Assembly (NCBI GenBank): GCA_013396655.1
Contig: WBMV01008571.1
Coordinates: 186,001 to 250,000 of the forward strand
Direction of reading: 5' to 3'
Origin: Campylorhamphus procurvoides
Lineage: Eukaryota; Chordata; Aves; Passeriformes; Dendrocolaptidae
Length of the DNA stretch: 64,000 nucleotides
Part shown: one piece after another, positions 42,101-53,835 of the stretch
How positions within the stretch are numbered: the stretch's first letter is position 1
Layout of the letters: every line of letters starts with the position of its first letter
Position numbers and translations under genes: made by a program
The notes under the pieces: model-generated
What the model was told of the DNA's origin: nothing
Databases searched by the model: none
What the model saw: the letters and a program-made list of their open reading frames with translations, nothing else

Positions 42101-44111
42101 CCACTATCCTGGACAAAAGATGGGGGAAAAAATATTTCTAAATTATTTCCTTGCATGCTTATTTCTCTGGGAGAAAGCAACTAGACCTTTGATATTAAGA
42201 TCAGCAATCCACTTCCTCCCTCTTTTAGTTGAGACCATACATTACAAACTTTAAAAAAATCCCCTCATGTGGTTAAAGCAAAAACTACAGAATTCAATAC
42301 CCAGAACAAAAAATACAGGCAAATACTTGAAATAAATTTGTTTGTGGACCGAAGTGAAAAATGAGAAGTTTTCACTCTTTCAGTCCAGCAATATATCTGC
42401 CTGCTTACCATATTTAGTAGAACAAAATTACAAAAAGAAGATGGAGAGGCCATCAGAGTAGCACAGTCCCTGCTGGAAAACTGTTCAAGAAGTGCTTAAC
42501 TTCTGCTATGGTGTTTGCTCCTTGGACAAGTGGCTTCACTGTGGAGAAAGCACAAACAGTATGGCACAGGAGAGAGTTGTTGAGGAAGGTATGTCCTGAT
42601 TATGTGGGGCAAAGGGAGGCACATCTATCGTCATCTTCTTTGGAAAGGGGAAATCACTGTTTGGGTATGGCCAGCACATGCCTCACTGGAGCAATGAGAC
42701 TACTAAAAAAGTTTTCTGGAGCATCAGCTCATCTTGCAGGTGCTCTTGTACTCTACCAGGAAACCTAGAACAACCTTGCGGTGCCTTTCCATGATAGCCC
42801 TCAGCTGTGGGACTGTGGCAGATCAGTTGTCACTCCCTCATGTCTGTGACACACAGCAGACAACCACGCCTATAAAGTGAGAGGTGTTCAGTGTTCTACT
42901 TAACCAGGTTAGTGCTGATACTTCGTGTTCAGACAGGATGTTTTACTCAGAGATCCACACCACACTGCGTGAATATTAAACTCAAAACCCCATTACATGC
43001 CTCTGTAGTGGAAAATTCCTTTTATTGCACAGAATTATATGGGCTTGAGTGAAGGAAAGTCCTGTTATAAATAATTCACCCAAATAATGAAACAGACTTA
43101 AGACCTGGAAGAAATGCTTCATGTGCAGTTCTTTCATGAGAAATGACCTCTTTTTGTCTTTTCTTTGTAACTCAGACTTCTCTTTTTTTTTAAGCAATGC
43201 CTATTTTTTGTCAAAATACCCCCATAAAATTATTTAATGTCAAAATATTTTCTTAGCCAACAAAAATGTTATTTTTTTTAAGTTATTGGTCCACATAAAC
43301 ACAATCTTTGGCTGACTTTCTTGAAAACCTTTGAAGAATATATTCTGGTCTCCAGCTCATCCACTTGAGGAATGGGTGAGAAGCTCAGCAATCTATCCAT
43401 TGCTTTCTATCTCCAGCTTCCCATCACTGGTGTTGCTACACTGGGACACATAGCAAGGTCTTAGCTGTATGCTGGGATAGACAAACTCACAGGAATTCAA
43501 GTATAGTTGGAATGCCTCTACCCTGCTTTTTACCACTACGGGACAGACAGCTAAACCTGCCCCAAACATATTAAAATTTGGGTTCTGTAATACCGAAGTT
43601 CATAGACTCCAACCTTTGTCACACCCTAATGAAATAATATAAACTTTTTTACAGAACAGAGACACATTTTAGCCTTCAGACATTGCTCCTGCAATACAGC
43701 AGCAGCTACAGAGCCTGCATATATTTGTACAGTGCCACCATCTCTGTCCTTGGCACAGGGGCAAAGTCAGGGATAGGGGTGTGACCAAGGCATTCTGTGC
43801 TCCACAAACAGAAGCAGCTGGGTACCGCATCTGCAAGAGCACCCACAGGGGCTGCTCTAATTTAAACTGGCCCCTGAGCAGCTCAGAAGCTGAGGAACAG
43901 AAGCAGAGATGGCCTCAAGCCACTGTTGTACTCTCTTCCTGAAACTGCACCTTCTGAAGCACAGCAGAAAATAAGAGCAGATTGTAAGAGGGCCAGGAAT
44001 GAAGCGGGGCAGAACAAAGTCTCTTTATCAAAGAATCTCTTTTACCCAGATACCAAGAACACCCCAAAATTGCAGCCCTGCTTCAAGTCAGCATTGCTTG
44101 ATGTGTCAACT

Positions 44112-44133
44112 AAGAGGAAGAGGAAGAGGAAGA
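44112..44133. repeat. Hexamer repeat (AAGAGG)n
   Basis: About 3.5 units of AAGAGG, purine only on this strand. A shorter (GA)n run lies near 44517-44530. Confidence 0.9.
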
Positions 44134-46310
44134 TGTCTCAGGTTTTAGTCATATTAATCCCCGCACTAGTATGAATAATGTCATTTCGCTTCCACAGCAT
44201 TGCTTTGGAATTACCCACTGGAAACAGGAGCAGTCAGCCCCTCTTTGCACACAGAACTGATCAAAATTTGAGTTTTTATCTTGAGATCATCCCAGATTGT
44301 CAAGGCAATCACTGTGGGACTTTTCCTAAACACAAGAAGAGGGTTAAACAGGTAACAAGTAAAGAACTTCGCTGTATCTTACAAGTAAAGAATCTTACTC
44401 AAGCACAGTGCACTGACAGCAGACTGCCTATGTCTGATGGTTTAGACTGGTTGCTAAAGGAATCTGCTGTTCCCTAATGATATATACTGTCAGTGGGGAG
44501 AGTTGGGAATGGGGGCAGAGAGAGAGAGAGTGAGGAACAACGAGGAATCAAAAAACATTTTTCCCATAACACAGTGAACACACAGAATCTGAAGCATGAA
44601 GCTGGACCCACACAAGCTTTAAGACAATCTCCTGGACACTGAGCCCTGCTGGTGAAAGGTTTTAGCAAATCCAGAGGGGAGAAAAGCATTCTCTTCTACC
44701 ACTGCTGACTGCTGCACATCTGGCAGTGGCACACTAAGTAGAGTTAATTTCTCATTTGGACTCACTCACTTTGTATCTGGAATTGGGAGGAATGGGATGG
44801 CCTCCAGATGCATCTCCAGATACAATTCAGATCCCAGGTCATGCAACATTTGGGACTTTATTTCAAGCCAAATCAGAGGTAGGCTTCTCCTGTAAATTTA
44901 AAAGTGATTTTCCCAAGATGCATGTTTGTAGAGTCTTCTGTGATCCACAGCATTTCTGGGAAATAGCATGTATTCTTGAGCCTAATTACAGATTCAAGCA
45001 TATAACTAGAGTCCTAGTCTTCAAATAATTTTACATAGAAATGCTAGGTTTATTGGCCGAAATCATCTCACAAACTGAGTCTAGAGTGGCTGCAGTGTGC
45101 AGCTGAAAGTATTTCTCCAGCCACCTCTCTGCCCTTTTAGTTTTGGTCACCCTGCCTCTTCTTGCCAGCACTGAATACAGATCGTTACAAAAGCAAATGC
45201 AAACCTAGTGCTCAGCTTTCATATATGGAACCCCTTGAGTTAGCCAGCACAAGGCACACCAACCACATGATGAGAGGACATCAATAAGCTCCACATAGAA
45301 AGAGCAGTTTTCCTGGGTCCAACACACACATCTGCACTCCTGGCCTGGGGACAAGAGGGACCTCACAGTACCCAATCTCTTCTCAGGAATCTCTTAGCAA
45401 GTTATTTACAGGGTTTCCTCTGCCTCAGGGAAAGAGAGTGAGCACACAGGAACCAGCAGGTGTAAAACCAGCACTAAAGGTGTTTTTATGCTGCTGGTGT
45501 TGTCCTCAGTTAAAGGCACCTTCCAGTACGTGGCCTTATTTCTCCATATACCCTCCCATTGCTGCTATGAGAGCTACATACACTCTGCCTCACATGGGTG
45601 TTGGAAGACAAAGTGCACCAAAGCTTCTAAGTGCTGTGGTAAACATGTAAAGAAGTCTTTACCTTAAAACACAAGAATTTGTTTTGAAAGCAGAGTGGGC
45701 TTTTGTATATTTATAAAAAATACAAAGCAACTGAAATAGCATCAATAAAATAGAAAGCAACTAAAACAACTAACAATACCAGTTTTTGTGGTTTGTATTG
45801 AAAGGGGTAACTAGCCATTTTACAAAGACAAGATAGACAAGAAAGCTATATTTTAGCCTAATTAATCAAAACTAATGAGCCCCTAAACCCTTATGTTTCT
45901 CTCAATCAGCAAACTATCAGCAGTGACACTATAGTAGCCTTTCTCCATCAAAAAGCAGCCCAAGTGCCATCTAATGACACTCCAGTGTGAGTGACTCAGA
46001 GTTTTTCCACAAAGTAAAGCTTGCCTAAATTTCCAGACCAGATGGTTGAACTGTGAGACAATCCATCAGATGGCTCTGAAGTGTTTAATACAATTAAGGA
46101 TATGCAATCTGGAAATGCCCTGGGCTCAGACAAATTGTCCTCAGATTTCTGTAAAGCTTTCAGAAACAAACCCACACAGTCTCCTTCTGAACAAACCTAA
46201 TGATTTCTTAGTCAACAGCAAGGGAATCAGCCATTAAGGAAAGCCAACAGAATCCCTTTGTAATGCCCTCTCACCCTTGCAACGGGCAAGACAGCAAAGG
46301 AGCAGAACAA

Positions 46311-46514
46311 CATCTCAGGAAGAACTTCTCCACTGAAAAGGTTGTTAAGCACTGGAATGGACTGAGCAGGGAGGTGGTGTAGTCACTGTCCCTGGAGGTG
46401 TTCAAGAAATGACTGGATGTGGCACTCAGTGCCATGATCTACTTGAGAAAGTGGTGATCAATCAAAGGGTGGACTCGATCTCAGGGGTCTTTTCCAATCT
46501 AAATGATTCTGTGA
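46311..46514 (+). mobile_element. CR1 LINE 3' end, plus strand
   Basis: This is the sense-orientation CR1 tail. It starts with GGAAGAACTTCTCCACTGAAAAGG and CACTGGAATGGACTGAGCAGGGAGGTGGTGTAG. The CCTGGAGGTGTTCAAGAAATG and GGGTGGACTCGATCTCAGGGGTCTTTTCCAATCT blocks follow, and it ends at ATGATTCTGTG (46504-46514), the CR1 terminal octamer. It is the only CR1 copy seen in this direction in the window. Confidence 0.93.
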
Positions 46515-46639
46515 ACTACTCTTGAGAAGTGTCATGAAATAGGATCTGTTTCTCAACAGTAAACATTTTGTGCACATAATGCTTTTCATCCAAGCAAAGG
46601 AAACATTAATCCTTCCTACACTCCTCAAGGATTTGCAAT

Positions 46640-46760
46640 TATGCTTGCACAGATAAGAAAACTGACGCACGTTGCTCCACAGCTTGTCCCCATCCAGGAA
46701 ACAGTGGGAGAACAGCACATAACTAGGCCCACCTGCCTTTTCCTCTTTACTCACCCTCTT
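46640..46760 (-). mobile_element. Possible MIR-like SINE remnant
   Basis: CACAGATAAGAAAACTGACGCACG, CACAGCTTGTCCCCATCC and AACAGTGGGAGAACAG occur in the order of the reversed MIR core (acagatgaggaaactgaggcac, cttgcccaaggtca, agtggcagag). It begins about 125 bp right of the plus-strand CR1. This is the weakest of the three MIR calls. Confidence 0.45.
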
Positions 46761-47271
46761 CTCCTTTTCTTTGTTTTCTACATGCATCACCATCAGTCTA
46801 AGGAAGCAGCTGCCAAATCTATAGCATTTTTGCAAGCTCAGGAAGACAGCTTGCCTTTGACACCAGGAGGGACACAGGACTCCCACTGGAAGGGGCAAGC
46901 CCACACTGCCCACTTCAGAACAGCAGAGCTGAGGGGACAGTGACTGTGAATAGAATCACACCAGTTCACGGTCCTAATTACCCTTTGTCAATCATCTCAC
47001 CAACACAAGTATCTCCCTACCAGGAACAGGAATACCTCTCACATATGTATTTTGTCTACTGTAGACTGAAGGGAGATACCTTTTGCCTAAAACATACACT
47101 TACAGACTGAGGGAGGAAAAGCAGTGGAGAGAGGAGAGGCTAAGCTGCTGTAGCACAAATCTGAAAACTAGTACCCATGAGTGAGTTCAAAATCTTCTGC
47201 TTCTCAGTGTGCTTTGTGGTCTGTTCAAGGGCTGCAGGGAGCCCTTTAGCAGGTGTAGTACGTGGTGTAAG

Positions 47272-47390
47272 TCACAGAATCATTAGTGTTAGAAGGGACC
47301 TCTGGAGTTCATCTAGTCCAAGCCCCCTGCCAAGGCTGGGTCACCACAAGTCAAATCCACTCCAGGCAGGAATTCAACTCTTTGATCTCC
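47272..47390 (-). mobile_element. CR1 LINE 3' fragment, short
   Basis: CACAGAATCATTAG, AGAAGGGACCTCTGGAG and TTCATCTAGTCCAAGCCCCC form the reversed CR1 3' terminus. A weakening match (CCAAGGCTGGGTCACC, TCCAGGCAGG) runs to about 47390. It lies less than 800 bp from the plus-strand CR1, in the opposite direction, so the two are separate insertions. Confidence 0.88.
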
Positions 47391-50300
47391 AAACAGAAAT
47401 ACATGAAGAGCTTGAGAGTACTTAAAATAACATGAGGTCCACTATATGTAAAGAATATTACATGTACTTTTAAAACAAGCAGTGAAAACCCAAGATATAA
47501 AATTTATAGAATTCTGCATTAGATCTGGACAAAAGCACATAAAATTGCATGGCTAAAACTAAAACTAAGTGCCCAGAGTCATGATTTGTGGTTCCATGAC
47601 TACTTTAAGCCAACATAACCACCAGCTGCTGCCAAAAAACAGCTCTTCCACTTCGCACTCCTGTCACTCCATCCCATTCACACCAGCAACTAGGATCTGC
47701 ATCAGGTTGTATAGGTTTATGAATGCTTTTGCAAGCACTGGTTGTAGCCCTGGAGAAGCAGAGATGGGAGTGAAAGGCTGGAAGTGATTGTGGTATTGTC
47801 ATCCCAAATCAAATTCATCTGTCTTCAAAAGATACATGTGGCTTCTTTTCCTACCCCTCACACTGACCTTGGGGCCCACATGTGTGACTTCTCCTGCCAA
47901 AATGGTGCATGCCACGCTGCTTCTGCCAAGCCTCACGGCCTCCTGTCTCGGCTGAGCTTCCTAGCCCCTAGCATTTCCTTTGGACCCTGCAGCTCATGAC
48001 AGAGGCATGGTCAGATGAACAAACGAAGAACATATTGATTAGCTTTAGCTCCTGGTCCATCAGCTCCTGGGTGTTTGCTTTCACATGTTTCTTTTCTGCT
48101 TCAGGTATTCCTTTGTGATATATTTATGCATACAGGGAATATCCTTTGTGCAAGATACCACATGAAGCTATTCCTGGTTAAATGGCCATACGCTACACTT
48201 ATCATACCTGAGAGCAAGTGAAAACCTCTTACTATACATTTGATTATGTATAATAAATGGAGATTGCATCTGTCAAAACAGAGTGGAGAATCTGATGTTA
48301 GAGCACAAAGAGCAAAAAGGCTGTAGAAGGCATTTCAGGGTGGAAGACTCTACCTACCTAACACCCCAGAAGATCGGAACTCAGTCAATAAGTATATATT
48401 TAACAAAATGGATCCTCAAGCCTGTAAATGCTGATCAAGGTCATCTTACAGCTTTTAAAACCTAGGGGTTGTGGAAAATCAAAACTAGAAAAGATCACAT
48501 GCATTCCTGCCTTAAATATCTTGTTTTATCTCTGTCTCAGAATGCTGGAAGGCTACAACACAACTTTCAGTGTTTGGGATGTTAGGCTTGCTGATGAATG
48601 CTATACAAGTGCATAGGGAGGTAGCAGGAGCAATTACAAGGGGACTGCACCCCCCCTTGCATTATGCAGCACATAAGCCCACATTCATAGGTCCCTAGTT
48701 GGAAACCCCCCCTGCTCAAAACGAGCTACAAGATGTCTCCTTCAAAGACTGGATATAGTATTAGCTCCCTCCCACCTCCTACAGCACATATTCACCATAA
48801 CACTTTGCTCAAGGTGGCAGATGCAGCAACAGACACAAGAACTGCAGGAGCCATACCAATCTGAAGCATCACTGTTCCCAGGAGACATTTCCATGCTTCT
48901 CCTTGAATCACTGGTGCACTAGTCTGACAGGTTTAAGGAGGTGAGAAGTGACCTGCTACAATCTTCTATATGAGCAAATGATTCTAAATTCTTTAGAGCT
49001 GTCATGCAGTGTGAAATTCATAGTTTTCATGCAGATTATTTGTAAACCAGTTCAGTAGATACTGGAAGTTTCTTTAGTGTTATACAGGCAGTTGCACAAA
49101 GCTTGGCAGTGCTTGTGATACATTCTCTAATTTCTCCAATACATTGTTGTCATCTTTTCACATGACCTGTCTCACACATTGCCCGCAAGCTCCCTGTGCT
49201 CCACATGTCAATATCTCACCCTGCATGCATTATCTGCCAAAAACCCTTATGCAGAGCTCTAGGTTCACTCTCAAACTCCTATACTTTCTCTCTCCCCAAG
49301 CTCATGAAAAACACCTTCCCTAGGCAGTTGTTTCAAATAAATTCTTGTCTACAGATGCTTTGATAAACAGCCTGTATTACCAGAAAGAATGTTACCTATT
49401 AGGTAACATTACTGGTAATTCTGAGATTAGGTCTCCTGGTACACTTCCATGATGTTTTCTATTATTTAGCAGAACAACAGATGAAAGTCAGATGGCAAAT
49501 AGTGAAAGGAAAATAAAGTCTTCAAGCATTGTGCCATCATCTTGCTTTCAGAGACAGACAGCACCCTGCAAAATGCCGAGCTTCAAACTGTACATGACCC
49601 AGTGGGTTGGTAACCACACATCCTCAGCTGCCTGGCCGTGGCAGAGAAAGGCAGGTGGGATTACACAGGGGAAAGACCTCCTTGCCCTCAGTATGTCTGG
49701 GGTAGGATGGGAGTTGGCAAATCACTTCATCCTGCTGCAGATCTATGTGTGATATTTTGGCTGACAAAGATAACTCCCTTCTTTTGTTTTTTGATAACAA
49801 CTTAGGACAAATTATTGTATGTGCAGTTTTCTATATACCAAATCTGACAGTTTCAGACAATGTCCTTTCCTGCAGGACAAGGACAATTTCAACCTTAGTG
49901 TGTAATTCAAATCTCTTAATTTCATTGGACAATTGCAGATTAAAACTCTGAAAAGGTCTCACTTTCTTCCCCTTGCTTCTGAGGTGAAAATGAAAACCAG
50001 AGGGGAGCACTTGATGAAGATTTTGCTAATGAGATCACCTACAGCTTTCTCTGTTGGTACTGATGACAGCTTATAAACTCAGACAAAGAATTATTTTCAT
50101 TAAAACATCCCACAAAACAAATTATTTTTCTAACTGGAAGCAGCTATGACAGACAAAAAGGATATTAAGCACAAGCAGCATAGTTTGAAATGTAAGCACC
50201 ACAAAACAATGACCAGTTCCTCAATTAAAGGGCTCAACTCATCATTTAAAATCATCAGCTTAGATTGTCATAGAATCAATTGTCAGCTAGCATAGATTAA

Positions 50301-53300
50301 AACAGCATAGTATAAGGCTTCACAGTGGAAACATGAGTAAATAACTTGCTCTGATTTGCTCCTAGAAGCAATAAAATATTCTTCACTTCTGCTCTGACCT
50401 GCTGTGCAACTTATGTAAATTGCTCACCCTCCACAAAGTGCATCAACTAGATGTTCCATAGCTCTACCTCTAACACAGGGACTAGCTGAACTCACAGTCA
50501 GCCAGAAGAACTTTGTAAAGCTCAGCCTGTCATGTTAACAGAGTAAGAGGTTCCACATTTACAACATAGCATAACTCATGCTGCCAGGAGTGCAGAGTAC
50601 CTTCACCTGTGCCTGTCACAGGAGCACCCAGAATCTAGGGTGCACCCACAGGGACCAGCAAGGTAGGCACTGTCAGACAAGAAGATCATCGACTCTGACA
50701 GCTACATCCAAGCGTAAGGAGCACTTAAGGAAGAAGCTTCCTCGAGGACAGCGCATTTCACTTTCTATGGGTGAGGCCTGATACCATGAATCTGAGAATC
50801 CTTGTGCCTGGCAGTGCCCATCAGCACAAGTAAAACTGATGATACAGCATCCAAAATAGGTGGACAGGGATCATACACTCTTGAAAAGCACTGTTCCCAC
50901 CTCTGAGGTTGTATTTGGGTACCATGCACCAGAAACAACATCTACACGTTATTCCAGCCTGGCTGGGCCACAACCCACAGATCCACAGAATGAGTATCAA
51001 CCTCACTGATGCTCCTTTACCAAGCCATGGTTAAAGACAACACAAGCTTCAACTTCCTCCAGTTGCAACACAAGACACATCCTAAAATGGGAATGGGAGA
51101 ATGAGCCTGGAGAAGGCATTTGAGGCAATAACCCTAGATCACAATTATGAGATAAAGGTTTTCAGGCCCCGCCAATTCATCTAAACAATACTGTGGTCAG
51201 GGCCCAAGGGCTTTGGGAATTTCATCTATATAATATTCACGTTTATTAGGCTGATGAGTTTTCCATTGTTTTTTCTGTTGGCAAAGGTACATTTGTAAAA
51301 GAAGCAGTATTACAACCAAGCTGGAAAAAGAGGTCCCTGCCTGCTTCCCCCAAACATGCACAAAGGACACTAAATGTGCACTGCAGGTGCCAATAGCTGC
51401 TGGTATTATTGATATTTTCTAATCTGTCTCCCAGCAGGTCAGGTGGAAAGAGAGGGTCACTCTGGACTTTCTTCAGCTGAAGTTTGATTGATCAGCTCTT
51501 GCTGAACCAAATTGTTTCTGTAAGTGCTTCTGTAAACAAACTAATTACAAACCCTACTAGACTGTATTTAGTTTATGCATTTCGCAGTGGTATCTGCACT
51601 AGGTAAATCAAACTGGAAAAGCACACCTACCTCTGGCACAGTATCTATTGTAGAAAGCATATTAAACTTCATTTTGTTCACTGTTTTTTCCTCCTTTCCC
51701 TCAAATCCAGTCACCCTCTGTGACAAAGATTTATAGAACCAGCAGTCTAAAGGGGGTCATTGCAGAGCAAGGAAGCATAAAATGAAAATGGAAGAGGTAA
51801 CTGGAGATTAGCTTAAACTGAGATTCATGTCATAGAATTATCGCTGTAAATTCAGGAGTTCAGAGGAGACAGCACTGTGCTATTACTTCTCACTAAGCAC
51901 GTCAGAGTGATTTAGAAGAAGTGCCCGTCGGCTCTGCTAGAAACAACAACTTATTCTTGAAATTACCTTGACTTGCTACTTGCTGCTTTAAACATGAGCT
52001 GCAATGATCCACCTTCTGGTCTGCAATTCTCAATTCTCATGAGGAAATACAGCAAGATCTGAGATTTTCAGTGAGATACTTGTAAAAATATCCCTTTGCT
52101 GGGTCTGCTGAGGAACATTCACTGGGGAAAGAAAAGGAGAAATGAACACCAAAGAACAGAAAGTCTCTTTGCATTGATTTATTCTCCAGTTCACATTCTT
52201 AGGCACTGAATTATCCATCTTCTATATAAAATGATGTATTTATTACTATCTGTTTTCCAGACATCCCACAATATATACCAAGAATTTTCCTTACAGAGCA
52301 CTCTCAGCCCAAGGACATGTCTAAAGGGCTGGGTACAAGCAAACCCACGCTTCTTTACCTTTCCTTCTCAACTTTGTGCACTAAAAATAATGTGGATTTC
52401 TCTACTCTTGTTTCACAGACATGTCCAAGGACTCCAAATATTAAACATCTATGTGAGGCACAAGAACAGCTTAGTCTGACCATGAGCACTTCACACAAGT
52501 GCAAGAGCCTCTGGTGGATTGGAGATTAAACTAGTGCTTCTGCATTACTACTGCTTCTTCTTCTATTATCCAGAGGACTTCAAAAGTGTATGTATTTATT
52601 CTGGGAAGAATCCAAACAAGTTTCGCTCACTTTTTCTATAAAATCATAAGAGCTGAGTCAGTCTTTAAAAGTGTGTCTTTTTTTAGTGTTTATTCTTCAC
52701 ATACACTTATTTAACATAAATAGGAACGGATCGATTTTTGTTTACTTCAAGATGTGAACTTTTTTCCAGAACTGTTTGAAAATGAAATTTCCCAGTCATA
52801 ATCTCTTGTAGCATATTAATGGGCACAAGTGCCTTTGACCTTGAAACAACTGCTTTAACTGTAAAAACGAAGTGAAAAGTTAATTAATTTCTTTTACAGA
52901 ACCACAACAATCCACCACTGGCCTGATTTATCACCCTGCTAGAATTGCTTCCACAAAAAGAACAGCCACAATTATAAGCAAAAGGTAAGTGTAATTTTCA
53001 GTAAGTTTTTGCCCAGAGTTGCACCAATAGAAAGGTCACCAAAGCTGGGTCCTCTGTAGGTAAGATGTCTTATCCTCTTTTTTTGCATTTTTTCTGAAAT
53101 ACCGATAGAGAGCTTTTCCACTATGATGAAGAAATGCTAGAAGGAAAACAAAAAATGCCTTATAAACATGGCCACAACACAATTCCACAACACTTAATGT
53201 CCAAATTGGAAGACTAGGAACATTTCATAGATAAGCTACTAAATTATTCCCTTCTTTGTAAAATAAAATGCATTTGATAGCCCAGAAAGTATAAAGCCAC

Positions 53301-53724
53301 TGTAAGAGCTAAAAAATACCAGGCAAAGGATATTCCATGTAATCTATATTGAATTGTTATGCTGATAAGGAATGTGGTCTTAACACACTGGATTTCATGC
53401 TCTAGGTCACAGTGGGTGACCCATCCCTTGTTTCAAAGCCTGTACTGCAATGAATGGAGTGATTCCCTGTTCCTCTCCGCATTCTCACTGGGAATGACTG
53501 TGGAGGTTAATCAGTACAACAAGAAATGAGGCTTCCTGAAGAGCAGCAAGACATAATATCTCTCAAATGAAGATGTACTAGAAGGTACAGAAAAACAATG
53601 GGGCCTGGTACAAGCCAGACAATTCAGCAGACTTCTGAATACTATTGAAAGTGACACCACTTAAATATTTTGCTGATCTGAGATCTAAACATATTTCAAT
53701 TAATATATAGAAACTTCTTATGGG
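47391..53724. other. Non-coding unique sequence
   Basis: No frame exceeds 86 codons. The only structure seen is the inverted repeat at 49388-49410. Confidence 0.55.
49388..49410. repeat. 10-bp inverted repeat with 3-base loop
   Basis: AATGTTACCT (49388-49397) and AGGTAACATT (49401-49410) flank ATT. The arms are perfect. No terminator-like T run follows, and no gene adjoins it. Confidence 0.95.
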
Positions 53725-53835
53725 ATCATAGAATAAGCTGGATTGGAAGGGTCATCTAGTCCAACCCCTCTAAAATGAACAGGGACATCTTCAAACACAT
53801 CATGTTGCTCATCACCTCCTTTCAGTCCCACTGGA
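53725..53835 (-). mobile_element. CR1 LINE 3' fragment, very short
   Basis: ATCATAGAATAAGCTGG and GGAAGGGTCATCTAGTCCAA form the antisense CR1 3' end, followed by about 60 bases of decaying similarity that includes CATGTTGCTC. Confidence 0.85.

Larger units (their letters stand above)
34289..46310. other. Non-coding unique sequence, 12 kb
   Basis: No transposon, RNA gene or coding exon was recognised. Frames reach at most 130 codons (35952-36344, plus) and show no domains. It holds small simple repeats only: the (TA)n region near 39.1 kb, a short CA run near 35.44 kb, and purine repeats near 44.1 and 44.5 kb. Confidence 0.5.

Noticed and set aside
50269..50278. CATAGAATCA, considered as another CR1 3' end
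   Set aside because: Ten bases match, but no CR1 blocks follow on the right. It is too short to call.
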